64,000 nt of DNA from Comamonadaceae bacterium PBBC1 (GCA_002256145.1 NKIP01000002.1:248001-312000), one strand, 5' to 3'; positions 48,652 through 58,661 are shown, counted from the stretch's first letter. Notes: generated from the sequence alone by a model not told the origin. Numbers and translations are program-made.

Positions 48652-50376
48652 ATGGAATTCCTGATACACAACCTCGCCCCGATCATGTTTCTGGGGTTGA
48701 TCGTCTTTTTGCTCATGGGCTTCCCAGTCGCTTTCAGCCTGGGTGCCTGCGGCCTGTTCTTTGGCTTCATTGGCATCGAACTGGGCGTATTGCCAGAAAG
48801 CCTGATGCAGGCGCTGCCGCTGCGCATTTTCGGCATCATGCAAAACGATACATTGCTGGCCATTCCGTTCTTCACGCTCATGGGCCTGATTCTGGAACGC
48901 AGTGGCATGGCCGAAGACCTGTTGGACACGATTGGCCAGTTGTTTGGCCCTATCCGCGGGGGTCTGGCCTTTGCAGTGATTTTTGTGGGGGCCTTGCTGG
49001 CCGCCACGACCGGGGTCGTTGCTGCCTCGGTCATCTCGATGGGCCTGATCTCCCTGCCCATCATGCTGCGCTACGGTTATGACAGGCGCATCGCCTCGGG
49101 CGTGATTGCCGCCTCCGGCACATTGGCGCAAATCATTCCACCTTCGCTGGTCCTGATCATTTTGGCTGACCAGTTGGGTCGCAGTGTGGGCGAAATGTAC
49201 AAGGGTGCTTTCATCCCCGGCTTTATCCTGACCGGGATGTACGTCGGCTATGTGGTTCTGGTGGCCATTTTCAAGCCCACCTGGGTGCCTGCTCTGCCTG
49301 CGGAGGCCCGTACCATACGCGAAGACAATGGTAAAAGCGGCCTGCTGTCTTTGCTGCTGCTGACCATCGCCTCCACAGCTGTGGCGGTCTACCTCGGTCA
49401 ACACTATGCCGAAGTCCTGACCTGGTGGAAGGGCGAAGAAGTGACCATGGTGGCCACTGACGAGACCATTGTTGTGTCGATGTGTGCAGGTGTGATGCTG
49501 GCGTTCGTCATTGCCGTGATCAACAAAGTCAGCCGCCTCGGCCTGCTCTCGCGCATGGCCGAACGCGTGACGTTTGTGCTGATTCCACCTTTGCTGCTGA
49601 TTTTTTTGGTGCTCGGCACCATCTTCTTGGGCATTGCCACCCCAACCGAAGGCGGCGCCATGGGCGCGCTGGGTGCCTTCATCATGGCCATGTCGCGCAA
49701 GCGTCTGGACATGGCACTGCTCAAACAAGCTCTGAACTCCACCACCAAACTGTCTTGCTTTGTGGTCTTCATCTTGATTGGCTCGACGGTCTTCAGCCTG
49801 GTCTTCCAGGGCGTCGACGGCCCCATCTGGGTTGAACACCTGCTGGGCAACCTGCCGGGGGGACAACTGGGCTTCCTGATCGCGGTCAACGTGATGATTT
49901 TCTTGCTGGCGTTCTTCCTGGACTTCTTCGAGTTGTCCTTTATCGTGGTGCCTTTGCTGGCCCCGGTGGCAGAAAAACTGGGCATTGACCTGATCTGGTT
50001 CGGTGTGCTGCTGGGTGTGAACATGCAAACCTCCTTCATGCACCCACCTTTTGGTTTCGCACTGTTTTACCTGCGCAGCGTGGCCCCTGTGAAGGCCTAC
50101 TTGGACAAAACCACCAAGAAAGAGATTCAGCCTGTCACCACCATGCAAATTTATTGGGGTGCCGTGCCTTTCGTGGTCATTCAGATCATCATGGTCGGTC
50201 TGATCATCGCCTTCCCCGAAATCGTCTCGGGTGGTCTGGACCAGACCGGACCTGTGGATATCAGCAACGTGCAAATGGAAGCTGCTCCGGCTGAAGACAT
50301 GCAAGACGCCGCTGATCCCATGCGTGACATGGACGATCCGATGAAAGATTTGCAACAGGAAACCAAGAAGCCCTGA
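48652..50376 (+). CDS. dctM: TRAP transporter large permease DctM (system 3)
   Basis: A 574-residue carrier, much longer than systems 1 and 2 because this subtype has an extra region between its halves (about 210-290). Conserved pieces are GALLAATTGVVAASVISMG, ASGTLAQIIPPSLVLIILA, TPTEGGAMGALGAF and TSFMHPPFGFALFYLRS. The C-terminus carries an acidic Met/Asp tail with two similar units (DPMRDMDDPMKDL). The matching binding protein is not in this operon but lies convergent beyond the intron. Confidence 0.93.
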   Translation: MEFLIHNLAPIMFLGLIVFLLMGFPVAFSLGACGLFFGFIGIELGVLPESLMQALPLRIFGIMQNDTLLAIPFFTLMGLILERSGMAEDLLDTIGQLFGPIRGGLAFAVIFVGALLAATTGVVAASVISMGLISLPIMLRYGYDRRIASGVIAASGTLAQIIPPSLVLIILADQLGRSVGEMYKGAFIPGFILTGMYVGYVVLVAIFKPTWVPALPAEARTIREDNGKSGLLSLLLLTIASTAVAVYLGQHYAEVLTWWKGEEVTMVATDETIVVSMCAGVMLAFVIAVINKVSRLGLLSRMAERVTFVLIPPLLLIFLVLGTIFLGIATPTEGGAMGALGAFIMAMSRKRLDMALLKQALNSTTKLSCFVVFILIGSTVFSLVFQGVDGPIWVEHLLGNLPGGQLGFLIAVNVMIFLLAFFLDFFELSFIVVPLLAPVAEKLGIDLIWFGVLLGVNMQTSFMHPPFGFALFYLRSVAPVKAYLDKTTKKEIQPVTTMQIYWGAVPFVVIQIIMVGLIIAFPEIVSGGLDQTGPVDISNVQMEAAPAEDMQDAADPMRDMDDPMKDLQQETKKP

Positions 50377-50397
50377 CCTGATCAAACCCTTTGATCC

Positions 50398-50425
50398 AAG
50401 CCCACCCTCAACGGTGGGCTTTTTT
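50398..50425 (+). terminator. Intrinsic terminator after dctM (system 3)
   Basis: A nine-base stem AAGCCCACC / GGTGGGCTT with loop CTCAAC is followed by TTTT, 21 bases past the dctM stop. Confidence 0.9.
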
Positions 50426-50458
50426 CATGGTGCGGCCTACACCAAGCTAGAACTGCAG

Positions 50459-51129
50459 ATCGGCATAGGGGGCCTCCGGTAGGAGGCACCCCTGCCACAC
50501 CACCCGGCATGCGGGTCCGCACCTGGCGGTTCGAGAGCTTGAGGTTCATGGGCAGGTCCTCAGTGAGCCACCTGTGCCCATCCTTGAACCCGTCCATCCC
50601 CGTGTCTGGGTGCTCATGCAACGTACCTCCAGCTTCGTCGCTGATGGGATCACGTCCGGCTTCACCGTACGCTACGCCCACCCGCCCAGGTCACCCCAGC
50701 ATCTGACGCATGGCCTTGCATGCTTTGCACGTCCTCAGACTCTCACTCTCGTTCGGTCCTTCACGTTCTCTGTCCGACCTTGTGGGCCTCGCACTGCCGC
50801 TACGACCTCTGCTGACTTCTCGCTCCGGCTAAGCCGTCGCCCTTTCAGGCACAAAGCGAGATCTCCCCAGGTAAGGGTCGCACACCTTCATCGCACAACC
50901 GCCCCATCTACGCCACCTCGCCTTGGTCACAAGAGCTTTGCAGTAATGGGCCTGCTCGCCCTGCTTGGCAACGCCTTCTATGCGGTTCATGTTCATCGGC
51001 TCACGATTTACGCTCCACGCTTCCTTCCCACGCTCGGTCGCCCTCACGCAGTTGCGCAACACTCAAGCTCACTGTGACCAGCTCGCAGCGGGACTTGCAC
51101 CTCCAGGAGTGCGCCCATGCCGGGCGCAC
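50459..51129 (-). mobile_element. Group IIC intron without reverse transcriptase ORF
   Basis: On the minus strand the element starts GTGCGCCCGGCATGGGCGCA and, near its middle, has ACCTGGGGAGATCT and GAAGTCAGCAGAGGTC, all close to the Oceanobacillus group IIC intron. Domain V is recognisable at its 3' part (50497-50532) and it ends ...CCCCTATGCCGAT. The 5' end lies four bases after the T-run of an intrinsic terminator, the usual insertion site of class C introns. At about 670 nt it has no room for the reverse transcriptase/maturase (about 420 codons); only a 99-codon open frame unrelated to RT exists. It may be an immobile relic or a ribozyme mobilised in trans. The 3' boundary is approximate. 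Confidence 0.82.
50497..50532 (-). ncRNA. Intron domain V
   Basis: Read on the minus strand, GAACCGCC pairs with GGGTGGTG around an inner GTGCG / CGCAT helix capped by GACC, with a two-base GC bulge. This is the shape of group II domain V, and the CGC in GAACCGCC fits the catalytic triad of class C introns. Confidence 0.75.
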
Positions 51130-51133
51130 CATT

Positions 51134-51166
51134 AAAAAAACCCGCCGGGCTTGCGCACGGCGGGTT
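51134..51166 (-). terminator. Intrinsic terminator of dctP (system 3), intron target site
   Basis: On the minus strand AACCCGCC / GGCGGGTT closes a GC-rich loop and is followed by seven T. It begins 23 bases past the dctP stop and directly precedes the intron 5' end. Confidence 0.9.
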
Positions 51167-51189
51167 GATCAAAAGCAGTCAGAATTCGA

Positions 51190-52269
51190 TCAGAGCTTTT
51201 GGGCTTGCATAAAGCTGTCGAAACGGGCTTCACCAAAGCGGAACCACCAGTTCTGGTCAGCACGGAACTTGGAATAGTCAGCGAAGACTTTCTTCCAGTT
51301 CGGGTTCTTGTCATTCAGTTCTGCATAGATGGCCTGAGAGTGCTTGAAGGCCACGTCCATCATTTCTTTGGGGAAGGGCAGGACTTTGGTCTTTTGTGCA
51401 GCCAGCTGCTTGAGCGCCACTGGATTAGAGGCATCGTACTTGGCCTGAATGTCAACGTGCGCCAAGGCAGAAGCGGCTTCGATGATGGCCTTGTTTTCGG
51501 GTGACAGCGCATCGTAGGCTTTTTGGTTGACCATCAGCGTCAGCTGAGGACCACCTTCCCACCAGCCTGGGTAGTAGTAGAACGGTGCCACTTTGTTCAG
51601 ACCCAACTTCAGGTCGTCGTGTGGGCCAATCCACTCGGCGGCATCGATGGTGCCTTTTTCCAGCGACTGGTAAATCTCGCCAGCGGGAATGTTCTGGGGC
51701 ACCACGCCCATGCGCTCGAGCACTTTGCCAGCGAAACCGCCCACGCGGAATTTCAGGCCTTTCATGTCGGCGGAAGTTTTGATTTCCTTGCGGAACCAGC
51801 CACCCATTTGTGTGCCGGTGTTGCCCAACATGAAGTTGACGATGTTGTACTTGGCATAGTGCTCGCGCATCAGCTTCATGCCATTGCCATGCACCATCCA
51901 GGCGGTCATCTGGCGGCTGTTCAGGCCGAACGGAATCGCGCAATCCAGGGCAAAGGTTTCGTCCTTGCCGAAGAAATAGTAAGGGGCGGTGTGAGCGCAC
52001 TCCACGGTGCCATTTTGCACGCCATCGAGGACACCGAAAGGAGGCATGAGTTCACCTGCGGCATGGGTGGTGATCTCGAACTTGCCGCCACTCATTTCCT
52101 TGACCTTCTTGGCAAACAGGTCTGAACCACCAAACAAGGTGTCCAAGGACTTGGGGAAGCTCGAAGCCAGACGCCAGCGGATGGCAGCTTGGGCGTGAAC
52201 GGCAGGTGCAACACCAGCGGCCAAAACACCCGCAATGCCTGCATTTTTCAGAATGGAACGACGATCCAT
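51190..52269 (-). CDS. dctP: TRAP transporter substrate-binding protein DctP (system 3)
   Basis: A 359-residue periplasmic protein with TTAAGGAGTCC before the ATG. The signal peptide has twin arginines (MDRRSILKNAGIAGVLAAGV) and so may use the Tat route, as is common in this subtype. SSFPKSLDTLFGGSDLFAKK, PYYFFGKDETFALDCAIPFG, LKFRVGGFAGKVLERMG and PGWWEGGPQLTLMVNQKAYD match the mannitol/chloroaromatic-type DctP group, the same subtype as the convergent dctQM. The ligand is unknown. Confidence 0.92.
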   Translation of the reverse strand: MDRRSILKNAGIAGVLAAGVAPAVHAQAAIRWRLASSFPKSLDTLFGGSDLFAKKVKEMSGGKFEITTHAAGELMPPFGVLDGVQNGTVECAHTAPYYFFGKDETFALDCAIPFGLNSRQMTAWMVHGNGMKLMREHYAKYNIVNFMLGNTGTQMGGWFRKEIKTSADMKGLKFRVGGFAGKVLERMGVVPQNIPAGEIYQSLEKGTIDAAEWIGPHDDLKLGLNKVAPFYYYPGWWEGGPQLTLMVNQKAYDALSPENKAIIEAASALAHVDIQAKYDASNPVALKQLAAQKTKVLPFPKEMMDVAFKHSQAIYAELNDKNPNWKKVFADYSKFRADQNWWFRFGEARFDSFMQAQKL

Positions 52270-52402
52270 GAATGGACTCCTTAAAAGATGAGAAACACGC
52301 CCGAGTCTACCGAGCGCTGACAGTTGCGTCGTTTGATATTGTAAAAACCTACACACCACCAAACAGGCCGGGTTTACCCTTCGATGCAGCATTGAAAAAA
52401 TT

Positions 52403-54301
52403 TCATGCTCGGCTTCCGGCAGGCTCCAACACCCCTGCTCCGGCGGGCCCCATCAGCTCAGGCCAACGCTGCTGAATGGACTTTTCCATACCCTGCGCGT
52501 CCAAGCCCTGCAGGGCCAGCAGTTTGGCCGGGTCGCCGTGCTCAATGAACACGTCGGGCAAGCCCAGGTGCAAAACGGGCCGGGTGATCTGCAAGGTCTG
52601 CAGGGCCTCGGCCACAGCACTGCCAGCGCCACCCATGATGCAGCCCTCCTCCACCGTCACCAAACGTTCGTGGCTTTGGGCAATTTGGGCCAACAACGCC
52701 ACATCCAGTGGTTTGACCCAACGCATGTTGACCACCGTGGCATTGAGCTTTTCAGCGGCCTGCAGAGCCGGGGTCAACAAGGTGCCGAAGGCCAAGATGG
52801 CCAGCTTTTCGCCTTGGCGGCGCACTTCGCCTTTGCCAAAAGGCAGGGTGTCCAAGTCGCGCCCGGGCTCGGTGCCCACACCTGCGCCGCGCGGGTAGCG
52901 CACCGCCACCGGGTGGTTTTGTGCATAAGCCGTGCTCAGCAGCTGGCGGCATTCGCGCTCATCGGCCGGGCAGGCCAGGCTCATGTTAGGGATGCAGCGG
53001 ATGTAGGCGATGTCGTAAGCCCCCGCGTGGGTGGCCCCGTCGGCACCCACCAGGCCCGCGCGGTCCAAGGCGAACACCACCGGCAGGTTTTGCAGCGCCA
53101 CGTCGTGAATCAGCTGGTCGTAGCCGCGTTGCAAGAATGTGGAGTAAATGGCCACCACAGGCTTGAGGCCTTCGCAGGCCATGCCCGCAGCAAAAGTCAC
53201 GGCGTGCTGCTCGGCAATGCCCACGTCGTAATAGCGTTTGGGAAAGCGCTGGTGAAAGGCCACCATGCCCGAGCCCTCGCGCATGGCGGGGGTGATGCCG
53301 ACCAGCCGCATGTCTTTTTCGGCCATGTCGCACAGCCACTGGCCAAACACCTGGGTGAAAGTGGTTTTAGAAGGTGTGGCCGCAGGCACCAGGCCCACAT
53401 TCGGGTCGAACTTGCCGGGGCCGTGGTAGGCCACCGGGTCGGCCTCGGCCTTTTCATAACCTTGGCCCTTTTTGGTCACCACATGCAAAAACTGCGGGCC
53501 GTCCAGGTGCTTGATGTTTTCCAGCGTCGGAATCAGCGACTCCAAGTCGTGCCCATCAATCGGGCCGATGTAGTTGAAGCCGAATTTCTCGAACAGCGTG
53601 GCGGGCACGACCATGCCCTTGGCATGCTCTTCCAGGCGCTTGGCCAGCTCAAACAGGGGCGGTGCGTTTTTAAGCACATTCTTGGCCCCGGCCTTGGCCG
53701 CCGAATAAAAACGCCCGCTCATCAGTTGCGCCAGGTAGCGGTTGAGCGCCCCCACGGGTGGGCTGATCGACATGTCGTTGTCGTTCAGGATCACCAGCAG
53801 CTTGCATTCTTCGACGCCCGCGTTGTTCAGCGCCTCAAAGGCCATGCCTGCGGTCATGGCCCCGTCGCCAATCACGGCAATCGAATGGCGAGACTCGCCT
53901 TTTTGGCGGGCCGCCACGGCCATGCCCAAAGCGGCCGAAATGCTGGTGGACGAGTGCGCGGTGCCAAAGGTGTCGTATTCGCTCTCGTCACGGCGCGGAA
54001 AACCCGACAGGCCACCAAACTGACGCAACGTGGGCATGCGATCGCGTCGGCCCGTGAGGATTTTGTGCGGGTAGGTTTGGTGCCCCACGTCCCAGACGAT
54101 GCGGTCTTCGGGGGTGTTGAAGACATAGTGCAAAGCCACCGTCAACTCCACCGTGCCCAGGTTGGAGCTGAGGTGCCCGCCGGTTTTGGACACGTTGTCG
54201 AGCACGCAGTGGCGCAGTTCGTCGGCCAACTGGGGCAAGTCGGTGCGCTGCAAGCGGCGCAGATCGGCCGGGGTGTCGATGTTTTTGAGCAAATCGGACA
54301 T
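52403..54301 (-). CDS. dxs: 1-deoxy-D-xylulose-5-phosphate synthase
   Basis: Dxs (632 aa) joins pyruvate and glyceraldehyde-3-phosphate, the first step of the MEP route to isoprenoids. The thiamine diphosphate motif is [38 protein letters not shown] is the conserved start (quoted to its first 19 residues); the C-terminal half has [19 protein letters not shown] and RYPRGAG. It follows ispA by one base, forming an xseB-ispA-dxs operon that couples precursor supply to prenyl chain building. Confidence 0.97.
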   Translation of the reverse strand: MSDLLKNIDTPADLRRLQRTDLPQLADELRHCVLDNVSKTGGHLSSNLGTVELTVALHYVFNTPEDRIVWDVGHQTYPHKILTGRRDRMPTLRQFGGLSGFPRRDESEYDTFGTAHSSTSISAALGMAVAARQKGESRHSIAVIGDGAMTAGMAFEALNNAGVEECKLLVILNDNDMSISPPVGALNRYLAQLMSGRFYSAAKAGAKNVLKNAPPLFELAKRLEEHAKGMVVPATLFEKFGFNYIGPIDGHDLESLIPTLENIKHLDGPQFLHVVTKKGQGYEKAEADPVAYHGPGKFDPNVGLVPAATPSKTTFTQVFGQWLCDMAEKDMRLVGITPAMREGSGMVAFHQRFPKRYYDVGIAEQHAVTFAAGMACEGLKPVVAIYSTFLQRGYDQLIHDVALQNLPVVFALDRAGLVGADGATHAGAYDIAYIRCIPNMSLACPADERECRQLLSTAYAQNHPVAVRYPRGAGVGTEPGRDLDTLPFGKGEVRRQGEKLAILAFGTLLTPALQAAEKLNATVVNMRWVKPLDVALLAQIAQSHERLVTVEEGCIMGGAGSAVAEALQTLQITRPVLHLGLPDVFIEHGDPAKLLALQGLDAQGMEKSIQQRWPELMGPAGAGVLEPAGSRA

Positions 54302-54302
54302 G

Positions 54303-55205
54303 TCAGTTGTTTCTTTCTACCACCATGGCGGTCAAGGCGCGTAAAGCGGCCAAACGAACTTCAGGCAAGCCCGTGTCGGTCAAGGCTTGGGTGGCCTGTG
54401 CGGCAAGTGCATCGGCAAAGGCTTTGGCACCCTCCAAGCCCATGAGGGCCACATACGTGGGTTTGTCGGCAGCTTCGTCTTTGCCTGCAGTTTTGCCCAA
54501 GGTGGCCGAATCTGCCGTCACATCGAGCACATCGTCCACCACCTGAAAGGCCAGGCCCAAGGCCTCGCCAAAACGACACAAAGCGGCCTGAACCGAGTCG
54601 GATACGCCAGGCACACAAGCCGCCCCCATCTGCACGCTGCACAGCAGCAGCGCCCCGGTTTTGAGGCGGTGCATCTGGCGCAACTCGTCTTCGCTCAGGC
54701 GTTGGCCCACACTGGCCAGGTCAATCGCCTGGCCCCCAGCCATGCCTTGGTAGCCCGAAGCTCGGGCCAACAAAGCCACACAGGCCGCTTGCACCGCCGC
54801 AAGCACACGGCCGTCCAGCGGGGTCAAAAATTCGAAAGCCAGGGTTTGCAAGGCGTCACCCGCCAACAGGGCTTGCGCCTGCCCAAACTGCACATGCACC
54901 GTGGGTTTGCCGCGCCGCAGCACATCGTTGTCCATGCAGGGCATGTCGTCGTGCACCAAAGAATAGGCGTGGATCAACTCGATGGCGCAGGCGGCATTGA
55001 GCGCAGCCGGACTGCTCACGTCATCACCCACCGCCTCGGCGGTGGCCAGCACCAACAAGGGGCGCAGGCGCTTGCCGCCGTCCAGCACAGCGTAGCGCAT
55101 GGCCTGACCCAAAGCAGCGGGTGACTGGGCCACCATGCCGGTCGACAAAGCCGACTCCACTCGTTCCAGATGCGCTTGCATCCAGGCTTTCAGGTCCAGG
55201 CTCAT
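54303..55205 (-). CDS. ispA: Farnesyl diphosphate synthase (polyprenyl synthetase)
   Basis: IspA (300 aa) condenses isopentenyl diphosphate with allylic diphosphates to C15. The first Asp-rich motif is [18 protein letters not shown], the second is [17 protein letters not shown] with the lysine-containing [15 protein letters not shown] after it. ATG 55205 overlaps the xseB stop by four bases. The reading frame stays open upstream, but homology begins at 55205. Confidence 0.95.
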   Translation of the reverse strand: MSLDLKAWMQAHLERVESALSTGMVAQSPAALGQAMRYAVLDGGKRLRPLLVLATAEAVGDDVSSPAALNAACAIELIHAYSLVHDDMPCMDNDVLRRGKPTVHVQFGQAQALLAGDALQTLAFEFLTPLDGRVLAAVQAACVALLARASGYQGMAGGQAIDLASVGQRLSEDELRQMHRLKTGALLLCSVQMGAACVPGVSDSVQAALCRFGEALGLAFQVVDDVLDVTADSATLGKTAGKDEAADKPTYVALMGLEGAKAFADALAAQATQALTDTGLPEVRLAALRALTAMVVERNN

Positions 55206-55456
55206 GCGCCACTCCAGGGTTTGAGTTGTCCACCGTCCAGCACCTGGATTTGGTCTTCCACGGCTTTGAGTTTGTCGCGGCAATAGGCCAACAATACCGC
55301 GCCGCGCTGGTAGCCTGTCAACAGCTGGTCCAAAGGCATTTGCCCAGACTCCAACTGGCCAACCAGCAACTCCAGCTCCGACAAAGCTGCTTCGTAATTC
55401 GCAGGCAGGTTGACCGCATCCGTATCGGCGGGGTCGGGTTTGGCAGCCTTGGGCAT
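55202..55456 (-). CDS. xseB: Exodeoxyribonuclease VII small subunit
   Basis: XseB (84 aa) is the small, helical subunit that joins several-fold with XseA to degrade single-stranded [22 protein letters not shown] and [20 protein letters not shown] are the family motifs; the N-terminal 18 residues are a flexible Pro/Asp-rich leader. xseA is not in the window. First gene of xseB-ispA-dxs. Confidence 0.95.
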   Translation of the reverse strand: MPKAAKPDPADTDAVNLPANYEAALSELELLVGQLESGQMPLDQLLTGYQRGAVLLAYCRDKLKAVEDQIQVLDGGQLKPWSGA

Positions 55457-55743
55457 GAGGGTATTCCGGCAAAAAACCCGATTTTAGGCCTTAAGCCTTG
55501 GTGGAGCTGACAGTGACCCATGTCAAGCCCATAAGACAAAAATGGGCGATGGGTGCTGTCGCTCAGGGGAACAAAGACCGGAATTTTCACGGCCTGTGTC
55601 CTGATGCACAGCAGCGCAGACCCCCCGGGGTAGAATCGGGCTTCATCGGCAGGATTTTCCTGTCATTTTTTTGCGCCGTTTTCCTTGAATTCAGCGCTTT
55701 GTCCCTGCCCCTTCATAGGGGGAGTCTCTAGGTCAGGTCACCC

Positions 55744-56871
55744 ATGTCTGATTTAAGTCTTCAACTGCAGCAGGCCGCAAGCCAACTACCAGTTTCAACT
55801 TATTTCGATGAGGCGCTGTTTCAGCGCGAATTGAAAACCCTCTTCCAGCAAGGCCCACGCTATGTGGGTCACCAACTGGCCGTGCCCCATGTGGGTGACT
55901 ATTACGCCCTGCCCCACGAGGCCCAAGGTCGCGCTTTGGTGCGCAACGCCCAAGGCGGGGTCGAGCTGGTCTCCAATGTGTGCAGGCACCGCCAAGCCAT
56001 CATGCTCAACGGTCGGGGCAACCTGCAGACCCAGCAAAAAGGCAGCGCAGGCGGCAACATTGTCTGCCCGCTGCACCGCTGGACGTATTCGCCCAAAGGC
56101 GAGTTGCTGGGTGCGCCCCATTTTGGGCACGACCCCTGCCTCAATTTGAACAACTACAAGTTGCAAGAATGGAATGGCCTCTTGTTCGAGGACAACGGCC
56201 GCGACATCGCTGCCGATTTGGCCGGCATGGGCCCCAGAGCACAACTGAACTTTGAAGGCTACGCACTCGACCGGGTCGAGCTGCACGAGTGCAACTACAA
56301 CTGGAAAACCTTCATCGAGGTTTATTTAGAGGACTACCATGTCGGCCCCTTCCACCCGGGGCTGGGCCAGTTCGTCACCTGCGACGACCTGAGCTGGGAG
56401 TTCAAGGAACACTATTCGGTGCAGACCGTGGGCGTGTCGGGTGGTTTTGGCCAGCCTGGCTCAGACGCTTACAAAAAGTGGCATGAGGTGTTGCTCCACT
56501 ACCGCAACGGCCAACTGCCCGAGCGAGGTGCCATCTGGCTGACGTATTACCCGCACATCATGGTCGAGTGGTACCCGCATGTGCTCACCGTGTCCACCTT
56601 GCACCCGGTCAGCCCCAGCAAGACGCTGAACATGGTCGAGTTCTACTACCCCGAAGAAATCGTCGCCTTTGAGCGTGAATTTGTCGAAGCCCAGCAAGCG
56701 GCTTACATGGAAACCTGCATTGAGGACGATGAGATTGCAGAGCGCATGGACGCGGGCCGCAAAGCCCTGCTGGCACGCGGCGACAACGAAGTGGGCCCTT
56801 ACCAAAGCCCCATGGAAGACGGCATGCAACACTTTCACGAGTGGTATCGCCGTCAAATGAGCACGCTTTGA
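55744..56871 (+). CDS. Rieske non-haem iron oxygenase, alpha subunit family
   Basis: A 375-residue Rieske oxygenase. The [2Fe-2S] ligands are C80, H82, C108 and H111 (CRHRQ, CPLHRW). The mononuclear iron site has H199 and H204 in VYLEDYHVGPFHPG, with an Asp bridging position just before. No beta subunit or reductase gene is adjacent, so it probably belongs to the alpha-only oxygenases or demethylases and uses a general reductase. The substrate is unknown. It is divergent from xseB; in related bacteria a Rieske gene is common at this spot. A CCCCT/AGGGG hairpin lies just before its start. Confidence 0.9.
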   Translation: MSDLSLQLQQAASQLPVSTYFDEALFQRELKTLFQQGPRYVGHQLAVPHVGDYYALPHEAQGRALVRNAQGGVELVSNVCRHRQAIMLNGRGNLQTQQKGSAGGNIVCPLHRWTYSPKGELLGAPHFGHDPCLNLNNYKLQEWNGLLFEDNGRDIAADLAGMGPRAQLNFEGYALDRVELHECNYNWKTFIEVYLEDYHVGPFHPGLGQFVTCDDLSWEFKEHYSVQTVGVSGGFGQPGSDAYKKWHEVLLHYRNGQLPERGAIWLTYYPHIMVEWYPHVLTVSTLHPVSPSKTLNMVEFYYPEEIVAFEREFVEAQQAAYMETCIEDDEIAERMDAGRKALLARGDNEVGPYQSPMEDGMQHFHEWYRRQMSTL

Positions 56872-56884
56872 GCTGAAAGCGCCG

Positions 56885-57763
56885 ATGCAAGCCTCCTGGA
56901 TGATCCTGGCGTCGTTGTTTTTTTCAATGATGGGGGTTTGCATCAAATATGCGTCGGCACACTTCCACACCTTTGAACTGGTTTTTTTCCGGGGCCTGAT
57001 TGGCGTGGTCTTCATGGCTTGGATCTGCCGCATGCAAGGCATCACTTTGCGAACCCCTATCCCGATGATGCACGTCTGGCGCTCGGTGGTGGGCGTGACG
57101 TCCTTGGCGGCTTGGTTTTACGCGCTGGGCCATTTGCCGCTGTCCACCGCCATGACCCTGAACTACATGAGTGGTGTGTGGGTAGCGGTTTTTTTGGTGG
57201 GTGGCACCTTGCTGAGCGGGAAACTGCGTGAAATCCGCCGCCAAGTCCCGATTGTTTTGGCGGTGTTGGCCGGTTTTGGAGGCGTTGTCTTGCTGTTGCG
57301 CCCCACCATCGAACAGGACCAGTGGGTGGCCGGTGTGGTCGGTCTCTTGTCGGGTCTGATTGCCGCCCTGGCCTATATCCAGGTGGCTGCACTGGGGCGA
57401 CTGCATGAGCCCGAAGCCCGTACCGTGTTTTATTTCTCAGTGGGCACCACCGTGGTCGGGGCCGCCTTGATGCTGATCACCGGCATGAGCACTTGGCTTT
57501 GGCCCAGCGTCTTGTGGCTGCTGCCTGTGGGGGTGCTGGCCGCATTGGGGCAGCTGTGCATGACCAAAGCCTACAGCAGGGGCTCCACGATGGTGGTGGC
57601 CAATTTGCAATACTCGGGCATCGTGTTTGGTGCCTTGTTTGGCCTGCTGCTGTTTGGTGACCAAATCGCCCTGATGGGCTGGCTGGGCATGGCCTTGATC
57701 ATGGCCAGCGGCATCGCATCCACCATTTTGCGCAACCGGGCCCTGCCCCGCACACCGGATTGA
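56885..57763 (+). CDS. EamA/DMT-family transporter
   Basis: A 292-residue membrane protein with about ten helices made of two EamA repeats (residues about 3-135 and 148-288). The start ASWMILASLFFSMMGVCIKY and the second-half MVVANLQYSGIVFGALFG are typical. Such proteins export metabolites or amino-acid derivatives; the cargo cannot be read. It lies 13 bases after the Rieske gene, so cotranscription is likely. Confidence 0.88.
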   Translation: MQASWMILASLFFSMMGVCIKYASAHFHTFELVFFRGLIGVVFMAWICRMQGITLRTPIPMMHVWRSVVGVTSLAAWFYALGHLPLSTAMTLNYMSGVWVAVFLVGGTLLSGKLREIRRQVPIVLAVLAGFGGVVLLLRPTIEQDQWVAGVVGLLSGLIAALAYIQVAALGRLHEPEARTVFYFSVGTTVVGAALMLITGMSTWLWPSVLWLLPVGVLAALGQLCMTKAYSRGSTMVVANLQYSGIVFGALFGLLLFGDQIALMGWLGMALIMASGIASTILRNRALPRTPD

Positions 57764-57789
57764 CAACCCCCAACGGAGACTGAACTTTC

Positions 57790-58653
57790 ATGCACACCTT
57801 GTTGATCACCGCCACCGAACTGCAACAACTGCAAGCGCAAGGAAGTCCCTGCGCCGTGCTCGACTGCAGCTTTGATTTGATGAAGCCCGAGCTGGCCGAT
57901 GGTTTTTTTGACAGCGAACGCATCGCAGGTGCCTGGCCAGCCCACCTGGACAAGGACCTGAGCACACACACACCGGGTCAAGCTGTCAATGGCGGTCGCC
58001 ACCCCTTGCCGCAGCGCGAGATCGTGGCGCAATGGCTGGGCAGTCTGGGCATTCACAATGGCATGCAAATCGTGGTGTACGACCGAAACAAAAGCCAGTA
58101 CTGCGGTCGGCTGTGGTGGATGCTCAAGTGGTTGGGGCACGACGCGGTGGCCATCCTCGACGGCGGCTTGCAAGCCTGGAAAAATGCTGGCGGTGCGCTG
58201 GACTCAGGTCCAGTAGCCACAGCCCCAGCCACCCCCGTGCAATTCAACTTGAATGCCCCCCTGCGCCAACTGGTGCTGACCGAAACTGTGTCAACCGCCT
58301 TGGGTCAAGACACCCAAACCGTGGTGGATGCACGCGCAGGTGCGCGTTACCGGGGTGAGGTGGAGCCGCTGGACCCGGTGGCGGGCCACATTTCCGGAGC
58401 GCTGAACCGCCCATTCACCGAGAACTTCACTGACGATGGGCGCTTCAAAAACCCTGACTTGCTCAAAGCCGAGTGGGACCAAGTGCTGGCGGGCCGTCCG
58501 GCCAGCACCGTGGTGCACCACTGCGGCAGCGGCGTGACCGCCGTGCCCAATTTGTTCGCGATGGAATTGGCCGGATTTGGCCCTACTGCCCTGTATGCGG
58601 GCAGCTGGAGCGAATGGTGCCGAACGCCCGGCCTGCCCTGCGCCAAAGGCTAA
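57790..58653 (+). CDS. Sulfurtransferase (rhodanese / 3-mercaptopyruvate type)
   Basis: A 287-residue protein with two rhodanese domains. The C-terminal one is catalytic with C245 in HHCGSGVTAVPN; the CGSGVTA loop is the form found in 3-mercaptopyruvate sulfurtransferases. The N-terminal one (AVLDCSFDLMKPE, YDRNKSQYCGRLWWMLKW) is inactive-type, as is normal. It probably moves sulfur from mercaptopyruvate or thiosulfate to cyanide or thiols. It is 26 bases after the EamA gene and convergent with the ZIP gene 8 bases away. Confidence 0.9.
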   Translation: MHTLLITATELQQLQAQGSPCAVLDCSFDLMKPELADGFFDSERIAGAWPAHLDKDLSTHTPGQAVNGGRHPLPQREIVAQWLGSLGIHNGMQIVVYDRNKSQYCGRLWWMLKWLGHDAVAILDGGLQAWKNAGGALDSGPVATAPATPVQFNLNAPLRQLVLTETVSTALGQDTQTVVDARAGARYRGEVEPLDPVAGHISGALNRPFTENFTDDGRFKNPDLLKAEWDQVLAGRPASTVVHHCGSGVTAVPNLFAMELAGFGPTALYAGSWSEWCRTPGLPCAKG

Positions 58654-58661
58654 GACGCCAG

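Noticed and set aside
48061..50385. A very long minus-strand open frame (over 700 codons) across dctQM of system 3
   Set aside because: It is antisense to two clear membrane proteins, is His/Gln/Asp-rich and resembles no family; it arises from codon bias in GC-rich DNA.
50382..50681. A 99-codon minus-strand open frame in the intron
   Set aside because: It spans intron domain V and the neighbouring dctM terminator and shows no reverse transcriptase or other domain, so it is treated as intron RNA.
52538..54445. Long plus-strand open frame opposite dxs
   Set aside because: Antisense to a full, conserved Dxs; low-complexity composition and no recognisable domain.
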